Positions 1-8,879 of a stretch of DNA of 64,000 nucleotides are shown one piece after another. The stretch covers positions 310,001 through 374,000 of the forward strand of contig NC_015945.1 of the NCBI RefSeq assembly GCF_000224085.1. The letters are read 5' to 3'. The DNA is from Allomuricauda ruestringensis DSM 13258 (lineage in GTDB: Bacteria; Bacteroidota; Bacteroidia; Flavobacteriales; Flavobacteriaceae). Both the position numbers and the translations under genes were made by a program. The notes under the pieces are model-generated. The model made no database searches, was not told the DNA's origin, and saw only the letters and a list, made by a program, of their open reading frames with translations. Positions within the stretch are counted from its first letter, which is position 1. Each line of letters starts with the position of its first letter.

Positions 1-1854
1 TGGCCTTATAATATCATTTTCATCCACATATTTGGAAATCAGATCTACAAAGGCTTTCCCATATTTTTTTGCTTTTCCCTCGCCAACCCCTTGAATATTT
101 ATCAACTCTTCCATGGTTACAGGGTATTTTAGCGACATATCCTCCAAAGATGGGTCTTGAAAAACTACAAATGGAGGCACATCCCGTTGTTGTGCCTCTT
201 TTTTTCGGAGGTCACGAAGTAGTTTCAATAAATTGTCATCCGCAACAGCCCCGTTAGATTTCTGGGCCGTAACAATATTTCCGGTATCTTCTCTGGAGTA
301 GACATGATCCTTCGTCATCATAAATGATTCTGGATTTTCCAAGTACTTTTCACCCAATTTGGTTAAATGAAGAATCCCGTATCGTTCAATTTCCTTTTTC
401 AAAAGCCCAGCAACCAGAACCTGCCTGGTCAAGGCCATCCAAAATTCCTTGTCATTGTCCTTCCCTATTCCGAAAAAGCTTTTTTCATCGGTTCTATGCG
501 AGGATATCATGGCATTGGTTTTACCAATCAAAACCTTGACAATTTCTTTGGTCTTGAATTTTTCTTTGGTATCTCTCACCACAGTCAAAAGTTTGACTAC
601 TTGTTCCTTGGCTTCTTCTTTAGGTTTGGGGTTTCTGGAATTATCGTCCATGTCGGCTCCTTCCCCGTTCTCCTCATCAAAATCTTCACCGAAGTAATGC
701 AGAATAAATTTTCTACGGGACATGGATGTCTCGGCATAAGCTACAATTTCTTGCAATAAAGCATTGCCGATTTCTTGCTCCGCTACGGGTTTACCTGACA
801 TAAATTTTTCCAGCTTTTCCACATCTTTATAGGCGTAATAGGCCAAACAATGTCCCTCGCCCCCATCTCTTCCGGCACGTCCGGTTTCTTGGTAATAGCT
901 TTCAATACTTTTGGGAATATCGTGATGAATTACAAAACGCACATCAGGTTTGTCTATCCCCATTCCGAAAGCAATGGTGGCCACAACCACATCAACCTCT
1001 TCCATTAAGAACATATCTTGATATTTGGAACGGGTTTTGGCATCGAACCCGGCATGATAGGGAACTGCGCTTACGCCGTTTACCTGAAGTACCTGGGCCA
1101 ATTCTTCTACCCTTTTGCGGCTTAAACAATATATAATTCCGGATTTCCCTTGATTTTGCTTTACAAAACGAATAATATCGGCATCTACATCCTTGGTTTT
1201 GGGACGTACCTCATAGAACAAATTGGGTCGGTTAAACGATGCCTTGAAAACTTTGGCATCCGTCATACCCAAATTTTTGATGATATCCTCTTGCACTTTG
1301 GGTGTAGCCGTAGCGGTAAGACCTATAATAGGAATGTTGTCCCCAAGTCTGTTTATAATGCCCCGAAGGTTTCGGTATTCCGGTCTAAAATCGTGCCCCC
1401 ACTCCGATATACAGTGGGCCTCGTCCACCGCAACAAAGGAAAGTTTCACATTTTTGAGGAAATCCACATTTTCTTCCTTCGTCAAGGATTCCGGGGCCAC
1501 ATAAAGCAATTTGGTAACACCTTTGGTAATATCTTCTTTAACCTGCCTTACCTCTGTTTTGGTCAGGGAAGAGTTCAATACATGTGCAATACCATGCTGT
1601 TCGGATATTCCCCGTATGGCATCGACTTGGTTCTTCATCAGGGCGATCAAAGGAGAGACAACAATCGCTGTTCCTTCTTCCATAATTGCCGGCAATTGAT
1701 AACATAGGGATTTTCCTCCGCCCGTTGGCATAATCACAAAAGTGTCGTTGCCACTAAGAATATTCTGGATTACATCTTCCTGTAATCCTTTAAATTTTGA
1801 GAAACCAAAATATTTTTTGAGCGAGGAGTGCAAATCGGTGTTCATTAGGCTCAT
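1..1854 (-). CDS. recQ: ATP-dependent DNA helicase RecQ (3' end cut by window edge)
   Basis: A superfamily-2 3'-5' DNA helicase for recombination and repair. The reading frame is open from the ATG at 1854 to base 1 (618 codons), so the C-terminus lies outside the window. I read by translation a Walker A (PTGGGKS) near residue 45, a DEAH box (VDEAHCISEWGHDFRPEYR), helicase motif VI (QETGRAGRDG), a winged-helix-like region and the start of an HRDC-like segment (GVGEGKAKKYG). The RecQ zinc-binding region keeps the SRRKFILHYFGE lead-in, but the usual cysteines are replaced by an acidic stretch. A second ATG at 1845 is possible. It is divergent from kdsD, and the identification is secure. Confidence 0.95.
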   Translation of the reverse strand, partial: MSLMNTDLHSSLKKYFGFSKFKGLQEDVIQNILSGNDTFVIMPTGGGKSLCYQLPAIMEEGTAIVVSPLIALMKNQVDAIRGISEQHGIAHVLNSSLTKTEVRQVKEDITKGVTKLLYVAPESLTKEENVDFLKNVKLSFVAVDEAHCISEWGHDFRPEYRNLRGIINRLGDNIPIIGLTATATPKVQEDIIKNLGMTDAKVFKASFNRPNLFYEVRPKTKDVDADIIRFVKQNQGKSGIIYCLSRKRVEELAQVLQVNGVSAVPYHAGFDAKTRSKYQDMFLMEEVDVVVATIAFGMGIDKPDVRFVIHHDIPKSIESYYQETGRAGRDGGEGHCLAYYAYKDVEKLEKFMSGKPVAEQEIGNALLQEIVAYAETSMSRRKFILHYFGEDFDEENGEGADMDDNSRNPKPKEEAKEQVVKLLTVVRDTKEKFKTKEIVKVLIGKTNAMISSHRTDEKSFFGIGKDNDKEFWMALTRQVLVAGLLKKEIERYGILHLTKLGEKYLENPESFMMTKDHVYSREDTGNIVTAQKSNGAVADDNLLKLLRDLRKKEAQQRDVPPFVVFQDPSLEDMSLKYPVTMEELINIQGVGEGKAKKYGKAFVDLISKYVDENDIIRP

Positions 1855-1974
1855 TTCCGCATTTTCAATTTGTTACAAGCAGCCTAAAAGGCAGTTGAAG
1901 CTTTTATTTTAAACCATTCAAATACAGATGAATCTATTCTCACTTCTAGAATAGTCTGTAAAAGATAGTTTGAT

Positions 1975-1982
1975 TAGTTTTG
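1975..1982 (+). promoter_or_regulatory. Bacteroidota -7 box for the kdsD operon
   Basis: TAGTTTTG fits the TAnnTTTG -7 consensus of the Bacteroidota primary sigma factor. It lies 57 nt before the kdsD start. No clear TTG -33 element is at the best spacing, so the call rests on the -7 box alone. Confidence 0.5.
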
Positions 1983-2039
1983 TAATCTTAAATATAAGAC
2001 ATTCTTTTAGGAATACAATCAGTTAATCGGTTAATTACA

Positions 2040-3005
2040 TTGAGCGAGATTAAGTCAATTTTATCCATAGCCAAGCGGACCCTTGAAATAGAGAGCAAGG
2101 CCGTAGCAAATTTGATTAGTCTGTTGGACGACCAATTTGCACATGCAGTACAGTACATTTTGGAATCGGAAGGAAGGGTTATTGTTTCCGGAGTGGGCAA
2201 GAGCGCCATTGTGGCCTCCAAAATTGTAGCAACATTGAACTCCACGGGGACCCCGGCCATATTTATGCATGCCGCGGATGCCATTCATGGCGATCTGGGC
2301 ACTATCCAACAAAACGATGTGGTCATCTGTTTGTCACAAAGCGGGAACACTCCAGAGATCAAAGCTTTGCTTCCTTTAATTAAAGTAGGAAAGCACAAGC
2401 TTATCGGTATCACGGGAAACATGGATTCCGTATTGGCCAAACAGGCCGACTTTGTCCTGAACACCTATGTTGAAAAAGAGGCTTGCCCCAATAATTTGGC
2501 GCCTACCACCAGTACTTCGGCCCAAATGTCCATGGGCGATGCACTTGCTATCAGTCTATTAGAACTAAAGGGATTCAGCAGTTCCGATTTTGCCAAGTAC
2601 CACCCTGGCGGTGCATTGGGAAAGAAGCTATATTTGCGCGTTGCAGACATTGTGGTGAAAAATCAAAAACCACAAGTTGACATTAACTCGGACATTAAAG
2701 AGGTTATCGTAGAAATATCCGAAAAAATGTTGGGTGTTACCGCCGTAATGGACAAGGACAAAGTAGTCGGCATTGTAACTGATGGAGATATCCGAAGAAT
2801 GTTGAGTAAATATGATAATATAAATGGACTTACCGCAAGGGACATTATGACCTCCAATCCCAAAACAATAGATGTGGATACTTTGGCCGTAAAGGCCCTA
2901 AAACTATTGCAGGAAAAGAGCATATCCCAATTATTGGCCTTTGACGGCGACACCTATGCCGGAGTGGTCCACATCCATAACCTTATAAACGAGGGAATCC
3001 TATAA
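2040..3005 (+). CDS. kdsD: Arabinose-5-phosphate isomerase (KpsF/GutQ family)
   Basis: It interconverts ribulose-5-phosphate and arabinose-5-phosphate, the first step of Kdo synthesis for LPS inner core. The 321-aa protein has the family layout: an N-terminal SIS sugar-isomerase domain (about residues 35-170, with SGVGKSAIVASKI and SQSGNTPEI) and a C-terminal CBS pair (about 200-320). The start is TTG, preceded by a good -7 box, and there is no suitable upstream ATG. It overlaps tatC by one base (TAATG), suggesting translational coupling. With lptB downstream the operon is envelope-oriented. The family is certain; assigning KdsD rather than GutQ rests on context. Confidence 0.92.
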   Translation: MSEIKSILSIAKRTLEIESKAVANLISLLDDQFAHAVQYILESEGRVIVSGVGKSAIVASKIVATLNSTGTPAIFMHAADAIHGDLGTIQQNDVVICLSQSGNTPEIKALLPLIKVGKHKLIGITGNMDSVLAKQADFVLNTYVEKEACPNNLAPTTSTSAQMSMGDALAISLLELKGFSSSDFAKYHPGGALGKKLYLRVADIVVKNQKPQVDINSDIKEVIVEISEKMLGVTAVMDKDKVVGIVTDGDIRRMLSKYDNINGLTARDIMTSNPKTIDVDTLAVKALKLLQEKSISQLLAFDGDTYAGVVHIHNLINEGIL

Positions 3006-3844
3006 TGGCTAAAAGAGAAAGAAAAAATCCGGATGAAATGTCCTTTTTGGATCATTTGGAAGAATTGCGTTGGCATTTGGTGCGCTCCACTTTGGCAGTT
3101 GTGATCATTGCTTGTTTTGCCTTTGTATTCAGGGGCTTTATTTTTGATACCATATTATTCGGTCCCAAGAACATGGACTTTCCTACCTATCAGTTCTTTT
3201 GTAACATCGGAAAGTTTTTTGGGGTAGATTCCGAATTCTGTGGCGATTCAATGCCGTTTACCATTCAGAGCCGTTTGATGGCCGGACAGTTCTCCGCACA
3301 TATCTGGACATCCATCTGGGCGGGGGTAATCCTTGGATTTCCTTATATTTTATGGGAATTGTGGAAATTCATCAGCCCTGGGCTTTACGAGAAGGAAAGA
3401 AAACATTCCAAAGGATTCATCATTACAGCCTCTGGATTGTTCTTTCTTGGCGTACTGTTTGGATATTATATCGTGGCTCCTTTATCCATCAACTTTTTAG
3501 GGTCGTACCAAGTCAGTAAAGAAGTATTGAACGAAATCGATCTTGCTTCCTATATCGGAACGGTAAGGGCTTCGGTGATTGCCTGTGGAATCATGTTTGA
3601 ATTGCCCATCGTTATTTTCTTTTTGACCAAAGTTGGATTGGTAACCCCCGAAATCCTAAAGAAATACAGAAAAATAGCCTTGGTAATCATTTTGATACTA
3701 TCCGCAATCATCACACCTCCGGATATAACCAGTCAAATTATTGTATGTATACCCGTACTTATTTTGTATCAGGTGAGCATATTCATTTCCAAAATGGTAG
3801 TTAAAAACGAAGCAAAAAAAGAGAAAGCCAGAAACAATGCCTAA
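3005..3844 (+). CDS. tatC: Twin-arginine translocase subunit TatC
   Basis: Multispanning inner-membrane receptor of the Tat pathway, which exports folded proteins carrying twin-arginine signals. The 279-aa sequence opens with the conserved MSFLDHLEELRWHLVRS segment, has about six hydrophobic segments, and contains the family stretches FPYILWELWKFISPGLYEKE and FELPIVIFFL. The C-terminus is a short Lys-rich cytoplasmic tail. It overlaps kdsD by 1 nt and the next gene by 8 nt, so it is operonic. No tatA or tatB homologue is in the window. Confidence 0.96.
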   Translation: MAKRERKNPDEMSFLDHLEELRWHLVRSTLAVVIIACFAFVFRGFIFDTILFGPKNMDFPTYQFFCNIGKFFGVDSEFCGDSMPFTIQSRLMAGQFSAHIWTSIWAGVILGFPYILWELWKFISPGLYEKERKHSKGFIITASGLFFLGVLFGYYIVAPLSINFLGSYQVSKEVLNEIDLASYIGTVRASVIACGIMFELPIVIFFLTKVGLVTPEILKKYRKIALVIILILSAIITPPDITSQIIVCIPVLILYQVSIFISKMVVKNEAKKEKARNNA

Positions 3845-4187
3845 TAAAGTAGAAGAGTTCAATGCCTATCGTGCTAAAATGAACGATAAGCTGCTTGCAG
3901 AGAACAACAAGCTCATAAAACGTATTTTTAATCTGGACACCAACGCCTTTATGGAAGGTGCCTTGGATGTCAAAACCAAAGAATTATTGGGATTGGTCGC
4001 CTCTGCGGTACTCCGTTGTGATGACTGCGTAAAGTACCACTTGGAAAGCTCCAAAGAAGCCGGTGCCAACAAAGAAGAGGTTATGGAAACCTTGGGCATC
4101 GCCACTTTGGTGGGGGGAACCATTGTAATACCACATTTACGGCGCGCCTACGAGTATTGGGAAGATTTGGAAGAGAGCGAAGCCTAA
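3837..4187 (+). CDS. Carboxymuconolactone decarboxylase/AhpD-like CxxC protein
   Basis: A 116-aa alpha-helical protein with the CxxCxxxH active-site arrangement of AhpD-like proteins (Cys61-Asp-Asp-Cys64 and His68), followed by the family-typical stretch EAGANKEEVMETLGIATLVGG. Such proteins act as small thiol peroxidase or reductase partners. The CxxC argues for redox activity rather than lactone decarboxylation. The start overlaps the end of tatC by 8 nt. The substrate is unknown. The family call is firm and the physiological role is open. Confidence 0.85.
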   Translation: MPNKVEEFNAYRAKMNDKLLAENNKLIKRIFNLDTNAFMEGALDVKTKELLGLVASAVLRCDDCVKYHLESSKEAGANKEEVMETLGIATLVGGTIVIPHLRRAYEYWEDLEESEA

Positions 4188-4244
4188 AAAAAACCAAAAG
4201 ACCATACGGCAGAAAAAGAATATGTTTAGTTTTGGCAAGTTCCT

Positions 4245-4985
4245 ATGAAGCTACGCGCAGAAAATATAATGAAGGCCTACCGTGGCCGAAAAGTTGTTAA
4301 GGGCATATCCCTTGAAGTAAACCAAGGTGAAATTGTTGGGCTTTTGGGCCCCAACGGAGCGGGTAAAACCACTTCGTTCTACATGATTGTCGGGCTGATA
4401 AAACCCAATGGTGGGAATATTTACTTGGACGGCACCAATATTACCAGTTTTCCCATGTACAAAAGGGCACAGCACGGTATAGGTTATTTGGCGCAAGAAG
4501 CTTCCGTTTTCCGAAAACTCAGCATAGAAAAAAACATCCTCAGTGTGTTGCAGCTCACCAACATGAGTAAAAAAGAACAACACATGAAAATGGAATCCCT
4601 GATTGATGAATTTGGCTTGGGACACATCCGTAAAAACCGCGGAGATTTATTGTCTGGAGGTGAGCGCCGCCGCACCGAAATTGCACGAGCATTGGCCACC
4701 GACCCCAAATTTATTTTACTGGATGAACCTTTTGCCGGGGTAGATCCCGTAGCCGTGGAGGATATTCAGCGTATTGTAGCCCAGTTGAAGAACAAAAACA
4801 TCGGTATTTTGATTACCGACCATAACGTACAGGAAACCTTGGCCATTACCGAACGCTCTTACCTAATGTTCGAAGGTGGTATCCTAAAAGCGGGGATTCC
4901 CGAAGAACTCGCTATGGATGAAATGGTGAGAAAAGTGTATCTGGGGCAAAACTTTGAGCTAAGAAAAAAGAAGCTGGATTTTTAA
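4245..4985 (+). CDS. lptB: LPS export ABC transporter ATP-binding protein LptB
   Basis: Cytoplasmic ATPase that powers LptFG extraction of LPS from the inner membrane. The 246-aa protein shows Walker A (GPNGAGKTT, about residues 35-43), a Q-loop ([12 protein letters not shown]), the signature LSGGERRR, Walker B ([13 protein letters not shown]) and the switch histidine (LITDHNV). [13 protein letters not shown] is typical of LptB rather than of other ABC ATPases. It follows the CxxC gene by 57 nt in the same direction and converges on pssA with a 2-nt gap. Together with kdsD this makes the operon LPS-related. Confidence 0.95.
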   Translation: MKLRAENIMKAYRGRKVVKGISLEVNQGEIVGLLGPNGAGKTTSFYMIVGLIKPNGGNIYLDGTNITSFPMYKRAQHGIGYLAQEASVFRKLSIEKNILSVLQLTNMSKKEQHMKMESLIDEFGLGHIRKNRGDLLSGGERRRTEIARALATDPKFILLDEPFAGVDPVAVEDIQRIVAQLKNKNIGILITDHNVQETLAITERSYLMFEGGILKAGIPEELAMDEMVRKVYLGQNFELRKKKLDF

Positions 4986-4987
4986 AA

Positions 4988-5713
4988 CTACTTTTCGGAA
5001 GGCATCAGCAAAGAAGCCAAAACATAAAAGAGAATTATCACAGGTATCGCCAAAAAACGAAGCGTTAGCAGCATTACCAAGCTCCCGATAATGAACAAGT
5101 AACGAATTCCATTGTCCTTAAAGCTCTTGTTTTTGAATTTCAAGGCAAATAGTTTGATGGGGGAGTTCAATAAGTAAGAGCTCAAAACCGTCAAAACCAC
5201 CAAAAACCAAGGGTTTAGGATGATGTTGTTCAGTTCTTCGCTGTTATGGTACAGAAGAATCATTGGCAACGACAAAATCAAAAGTGCATTAGCAGGTGTT
5301 GGCAGCCCGATAAATGAGGATACTTGATTTTCATCTATATTAAACTTGGCCAATCGGTAGGCCGAAGCCAAGGTTATGGCAAAACCAACAAAAGGCAACA
5401 ACGTAATTTCTGCATCGTGACCAATAAATCCAAGGTTCCATCCACCTCGTTCGGCCATGCTCAACAATTGAAACATCACCACGCCTGGAACCAAACCGCT
5501 TGTAATTACATCGGCCAACGAATCTAGCTGCACCCCTACCTCACTCTGCACATTAAGCGCCCTAGCTGCGAGACCATCAAAAAAGTCAAAGAAAATCCCG
5601 ATAAACACAAAAAGTACGGCCCACTCCAAATGATTTAGCACTGCAAACACCGTGGCAACACAGCCGCTCAACACATTGAGCAAGGTTAAAAAATTGGGAA
5701 TATAGGACTTCAT
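4988..5713 (-). CDS. pssA: CDP-diacylglycerol--serine O-phosphatidyltransferase
   Basis: Membrane CDP-alcohol phosphatidyltransferase making phosphatidylserine, the precursor of phosphatidylethanolamine. The 241-aa polytopic protein carries the full family motif: Asp43, Asp46-Gly47, Ala50-Arg51, Gly60, Asp64 and Asp68. The N-terminus (IPNFLTLLNVLSGCVA) and several hydrophobic helices fit PssA. It is transcribed away from the DUF4105 gene and converges on lptB. The family also includes PgsA-like enzymes, but the N-terminus and length favour PssA. Confidence 0.9.
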   Translation of the reverse strand: MKSYIPNFLTLLNVLSGCVATVFAVLNHLEWAVLFVFIGIFFDFFDGLAARALNVQSEVGVQLDSLADVITSGLVPGVVMFQLLSMAERGGWNLGFIGHDAEITLLPFVGFAITLASAYRLAKFNIDENQVSSFIGLPTPANALLILSLPMILLYHNSEELNNIILNPWFLVVLTVLSSYLLNSPIKLFALKFKNKSFKDNGIRYLFIIGSLVMLLTLRFLAIPVIILFYVLASLLMPSEK

Positions 5714-5815
5714 ATAACTAAGATTTCCGTAAAAATAAAGGAAAAATTAAACTGTGGGCAACGTATGGCATACCGAGTCGTTTTTATTCTGATATTTGCT
5801 TTGATAAAAATCAGA

Positions 5816-6985
5816 ATGAGACGAAAGCTCCATCTATTACTTTTTTTCTTGATTATCGGGAAATTCCTTTTTTCCCAAGCCCCAGAACTCACCGAAAATT
5901 CAAAGATAAGCTTGCTTACCTGTGCTGCGGGTGATCAACTTTATTCCGCTTTTGGACACACAGCTTTCCGTGTACAGGACCCCGCCCTCGGCATCGATGT
6001 GGTCTACAATTACGGTACTTTCGATTTCAATCAACCTAACTTTTATTTGAACTTCACCAAGGGTAGAATGATATATTCCCTTTCCCGCAGAAATTTTGAA
6101 ACCTTCCTTTACGAATACGAACTGGAAAAAAGATGGGTAAAAGAGCAAATTTTGGACCTGAATCTGCAACAACGCAACCAGCTTCTAGCTTTTTTTGAAG
6201 AAAACTATCTGCCCGAAAATCGGGATTACCCCTATGACCCGCTATTGAACAACTGCTCCAGCATTACGGGCGATATTTTAAAAGAACAATTCGGAGATGA
6301 CGTTGTTTTTGACGACTCCCATCTCGAAAAACGATACACGTTCCGCCAATTGGTACGTCAATTTATGGATGTGAACACTTGGTCCATGTTTGGGATTGAC
6401 TTGGCTTTTGGGTCACCTGTTGACAGAAAGGCCACCGTTCTAGAACATATATTTTTGCCCTACTATGCCATGGAGCAACTGCGAAACACCACATTGGATG
6501 GGGTACCTTTGGTAAAGCGAGAACGTACCATTTTGGATTACAGCGAACACACGCAACGAAGTTTTTTTCCACTATCTCCGCTATTTTGGTTCATTTTGCT
6601 AATGGCTTTCACTGGAATAATCACCTATTTTGATTACAAACACAAAGCACGTAGCCGCTGGTTGGACTTTTCGCTCTTGTTTATAACAGGTTTTGCAGGA
6701 ACCTTCCTGTTCTTGCTTTGGGTAGCGGCAGATCATACCTCTACTCCATACAATTACAATATTTTATGGGCATTCCCCATAAATATCATAGTTGCCTTTG
6801 CCCTGGTGGTACAAGATAAGGTGCCACAATGGGTTTCAAAATATTTATGGTCCACCTTGGTGTTGATAGGCATTGTGTTATTGCTTTGGATAATTAAGGT
6901 TCAGATTTTTTCTCCTGTGCTTATTCCGTTACTTTTGACCCTGGCCATCCGATACCTGTACATGATCAAGTATTCCAAATTATAG
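5816..6985 (+). CDS. DUF4105 / Lnb-like lipoprotein N-acyltransferase family membrane protein
   Basis: I chose the ATG at 5816 rather than 5765 because it places MRRKLHLLLFFLIIGKFLFS as a clean signal peptide (389 aa). The periplasmic part resembles DUF4105: it has a GHTAFRV histidine (His48) and a later NNCSS cysteine (Cys147), in the order expected for a permuted papain-like fold. About five hydrophobic segments follow in the C-terminal half. From memory, the Bacteroides member of this family is the lipoprotein N-acyltransferase Lnb, so lipoprotein N-terminal acylation is the best guess. That is family knowledge; the fold is inference. Confidence 0.75.
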   Translation: MRRKLHLLLFFLIIGKFLFSQAPELTENSKISLLTCAAGDQLYSAFGHTAFRVQDPALGIDVVYNYGTFDFNQPNFYLNFTKGRMIYSLSRRNFETFLYEYELEKRWVKEQILDLNLQQRNQLLAFFEENYLPENRDYPYDPLLNNCSSITGDILKEQFGDDVVFDDSHLEKRYTFRQLVRQFMDVNTWSMFGIDLAFGSPVDRKATVLEHIFLPYYAMEQLRNTTLDGVPLVKRERTILDYSEHTQRSFFPLSPLFWFILLMAFTGIITYFDYKHKARSRWLDFSLLFITGFAGTFLFLLWVAADHTSTPYNYNILWAFPINIIVAFALVVQDKVPQWVSKYLWSTLVLIGIVLLLWIIKVQIFSPVLIPLLLTLAIRYLYMIKYSKL

Positions 6986-7006
6986 GCTGGTCCGTAAACA
7001 ACACCC

Positions 7007-8878
7007 ATGAACTTATTAACGGTCGAAAACATATCAAAATCGTATGGGGAGCTGGTGCTCTTCTCCGGTATTTCTTTTGGAATCAACAAGGACCAAAAGA
7101 TAGCGCTCATCGCCAAAAACGGGAGTGGAAAAACATCTATTCTCAATATCATGGCAGGTAAAGATACCTCCGAGACGGGCCAAGTGACCACCCGAAAAGG
7201 CATCAAGATTTCATTTTTGGAGCAAGAACCCGATTTGAACCCCAATTTGACCATTGAGGAAACCATTTTTACTACCGACAGTGAAATACTAAAAGTGATT
7301 TCCGCTTACGAAAAAGCTGTGGAGAATCCAGAGGATACCGATCAATACCAAAAGGCTTTTGAGGCCATGGAACGCCACAATGCATGGGATTTTGAAACGC
7401 AGTACAAGCAAATCCTTTTTCAATTACAGCTTTCCAAACTCGATGCCAAAGTGAGTACGCTTTCTGGCGGACAAAAGAAACGCTTGGCCTTGGCCAATGC
7501 CCTGCTCAACAAACCCGATTTATTGATTCTGGATGAGCCCACCAACCATTTGGACCTTGAAATGATCGAATGGCTGGAAGCTTATTTTGCCAAAGAGAGC
7601 ATTACCTTGTTTATGGTAACGCACGATCGTTATTTTTTGGACAGGGTGTGCAATGAAATCTTGGAGCTGGACAACAATCAACTGTATACCTACAAAGGCA
7701 ACTATTCCTACTACTTGAATGAAAAAGACGCCCGAATGGAGCGTGAAGCGGTGGAACAGCAAAAATCCAAAATGCTGTACAAAAAGGAGTTGGATTGGAT
7801 GCGGAGACAACCTAAGGCCCGTACTACAAAATCCAAATCACGGATTGATGATTTTGCAGAGATAAAACAACGCGCCCACCAGCGTCGCCAAGAGCATGAG
7901 GTTCAACTGGAACTGAACATGGAACGTTTGGGCAGTAAGATTTTGGAACTTCACAATATTTCCAAATCCTATGGTGATAAAACCATTTTGGATAAGTTCG
8001 ATTACAACTTCACCAAAGGTGAACGAGTCGGAATCATAGGAAAAAACGGAACCGGAAAATCCACATTTTTAAATATCCTCACACAACAAGAAGACATTGA
8101 AGGTGGCAAAGTTGTGGTTGGAGATACCGTAAAATTTGGATACTACACCCAAAAAGGAATTCTTGTTAAAGAAGGACAAAAGGTTATCGATGTTATTCGA
8201 GAGTACGGGGATTACATCCCTTTAAAAAAAGGACGTCAAATTTCTGCGCAACAATTATTGGAGCGTTTTCTTTTTGACCGTAAAAAACAGTATGATTTTG
8301 TTGAAAAACTAAGTGGTGGCGAACGGAAACGCTTGTATTTATGCACCGTTCTTATCCAAAACCCCAATTTCCTTATTCTGGATGAGCCCACAAACGATTT
8401 GGACATTGTTACCTTGAACGTACTGGAAAGTTTCTTGTTGGATTTCCCCGGATGTTTGATCGTGGTCTCCCACGACCGCTATTTTATGGACAAAATTGTG
8501 GACCATTTGTTTGTCTTCAGAGGTGAAGGGGTTGTGGAGGACTTTCCCGGCAACTACTCCGATTACCGAATCTATGAGAACAGTAAAGTAATCGAGAAAC
8601 GGGAAAACAAGACCGGTTCTTCAGAAAAAACGGAAAATAATTGGAGGGACACCAGCGGAGGTAAACTTTCCTATGCAGAGCAAAAGGAATACAAGCAACT
8701 GGAAAAGGACATTCAAAAACTGGAAGAGAAGAAAAGTTTACTCCAAAATAAATTTACCGACCCCGAGTTGGATGGAGATGAAATTGCAGATTTATCCATT
8801 GAACTAAAAGAGATCACGGGCGCCATTGAAGAAAAAACGGAGCGCTGGTTCGAACTTTCTTCCATAATAGAGGGGTAG
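7007..8878 (+). CDS. ABC-F family ATPase (Uup-like)
   Basis: Soluble tandem ATPase of the ABC-F family, whose members act on the ribosome to relieve stalls or remodel tRNA sites. In 623 aa I see two nucleotide-binding domains: Walker A KNGSGKTS and signature LSGGQKKR in the first, KNGTGKST and LSGGERKR in the second. They are joined by an interdomain linker (EREAVEQQKSKMLYKKELDW), and both have LDEPTN Walker B motifs. The Glu/Lys-rich end (SYAEQKEYKQLEKDIQ) is a coiled coil as in Uup. No transmembrane partner is nearby. The ATG is 21 nt after the DUF4105 stop. Confidence 0.9.
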   Translation: MNLLTVENISKSYGELVLFSGISFGINKDQKIALIAKNGSGKTSILNIMAGKDTSETGQVTTRKGIKISFLEQEPDLNPNLTIEETIFTTDSEILKVISAYEKAVENPEDTDQYQKAFEAMERHNAWDFETQYKQILFQLQLSKLDAKVSTLSGGQKKRLALANALLNKPDLLILDEPTNHLDLEMIEWLEAYFAKESITLFMVTHDRYFLDRVCNEILELDNNQLYTYKGNYSYYLNEKDARMEREAVEQQKSKMLYKKELDWMRRQPKARTTKSKSRIDDFAEIKQRAHQRRQEHEVQLELNMERLGSKILELHNISKSYGDKTILDKFDYNFTKGERVGIIGKNGTGKSTFLNILTQQEDIEGGKVVVGDTVKFGYYTQKGILVKEGQKVIDVIREYGDYIPLKKGRQISAQQLLERFLFDRKKQYDFVEKLSGGERKRLYLCTVLIQNPNFLILDEPTNDLDIVTLNVLESFLLDFPGCLIVVSHDRYFMDKIVDHLFVFRGEGVVEDFPGNYSDYRIYENSKVIEKRENKTGSSEKTENNWRDTSGGKLSYAEQKEYKQLEKDIQKLEEKKSLLQNKFTDPELDGDEIADLSIELKEITGAIEEKTERWFELSSIIEG

Positions 8879-8879
8879 A

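Noticed and set aside
324..759. Several plus-strand open frames of up to 130 aa across 69-760
   Set aside because: They are antisense to RecQ, whose helicase motifs are clear on the minus strand.
1150..1707. A 185-aa plus-strand open frame
   Set aside because: Antisense to the RecQ helicase core, with no recognisable domain.
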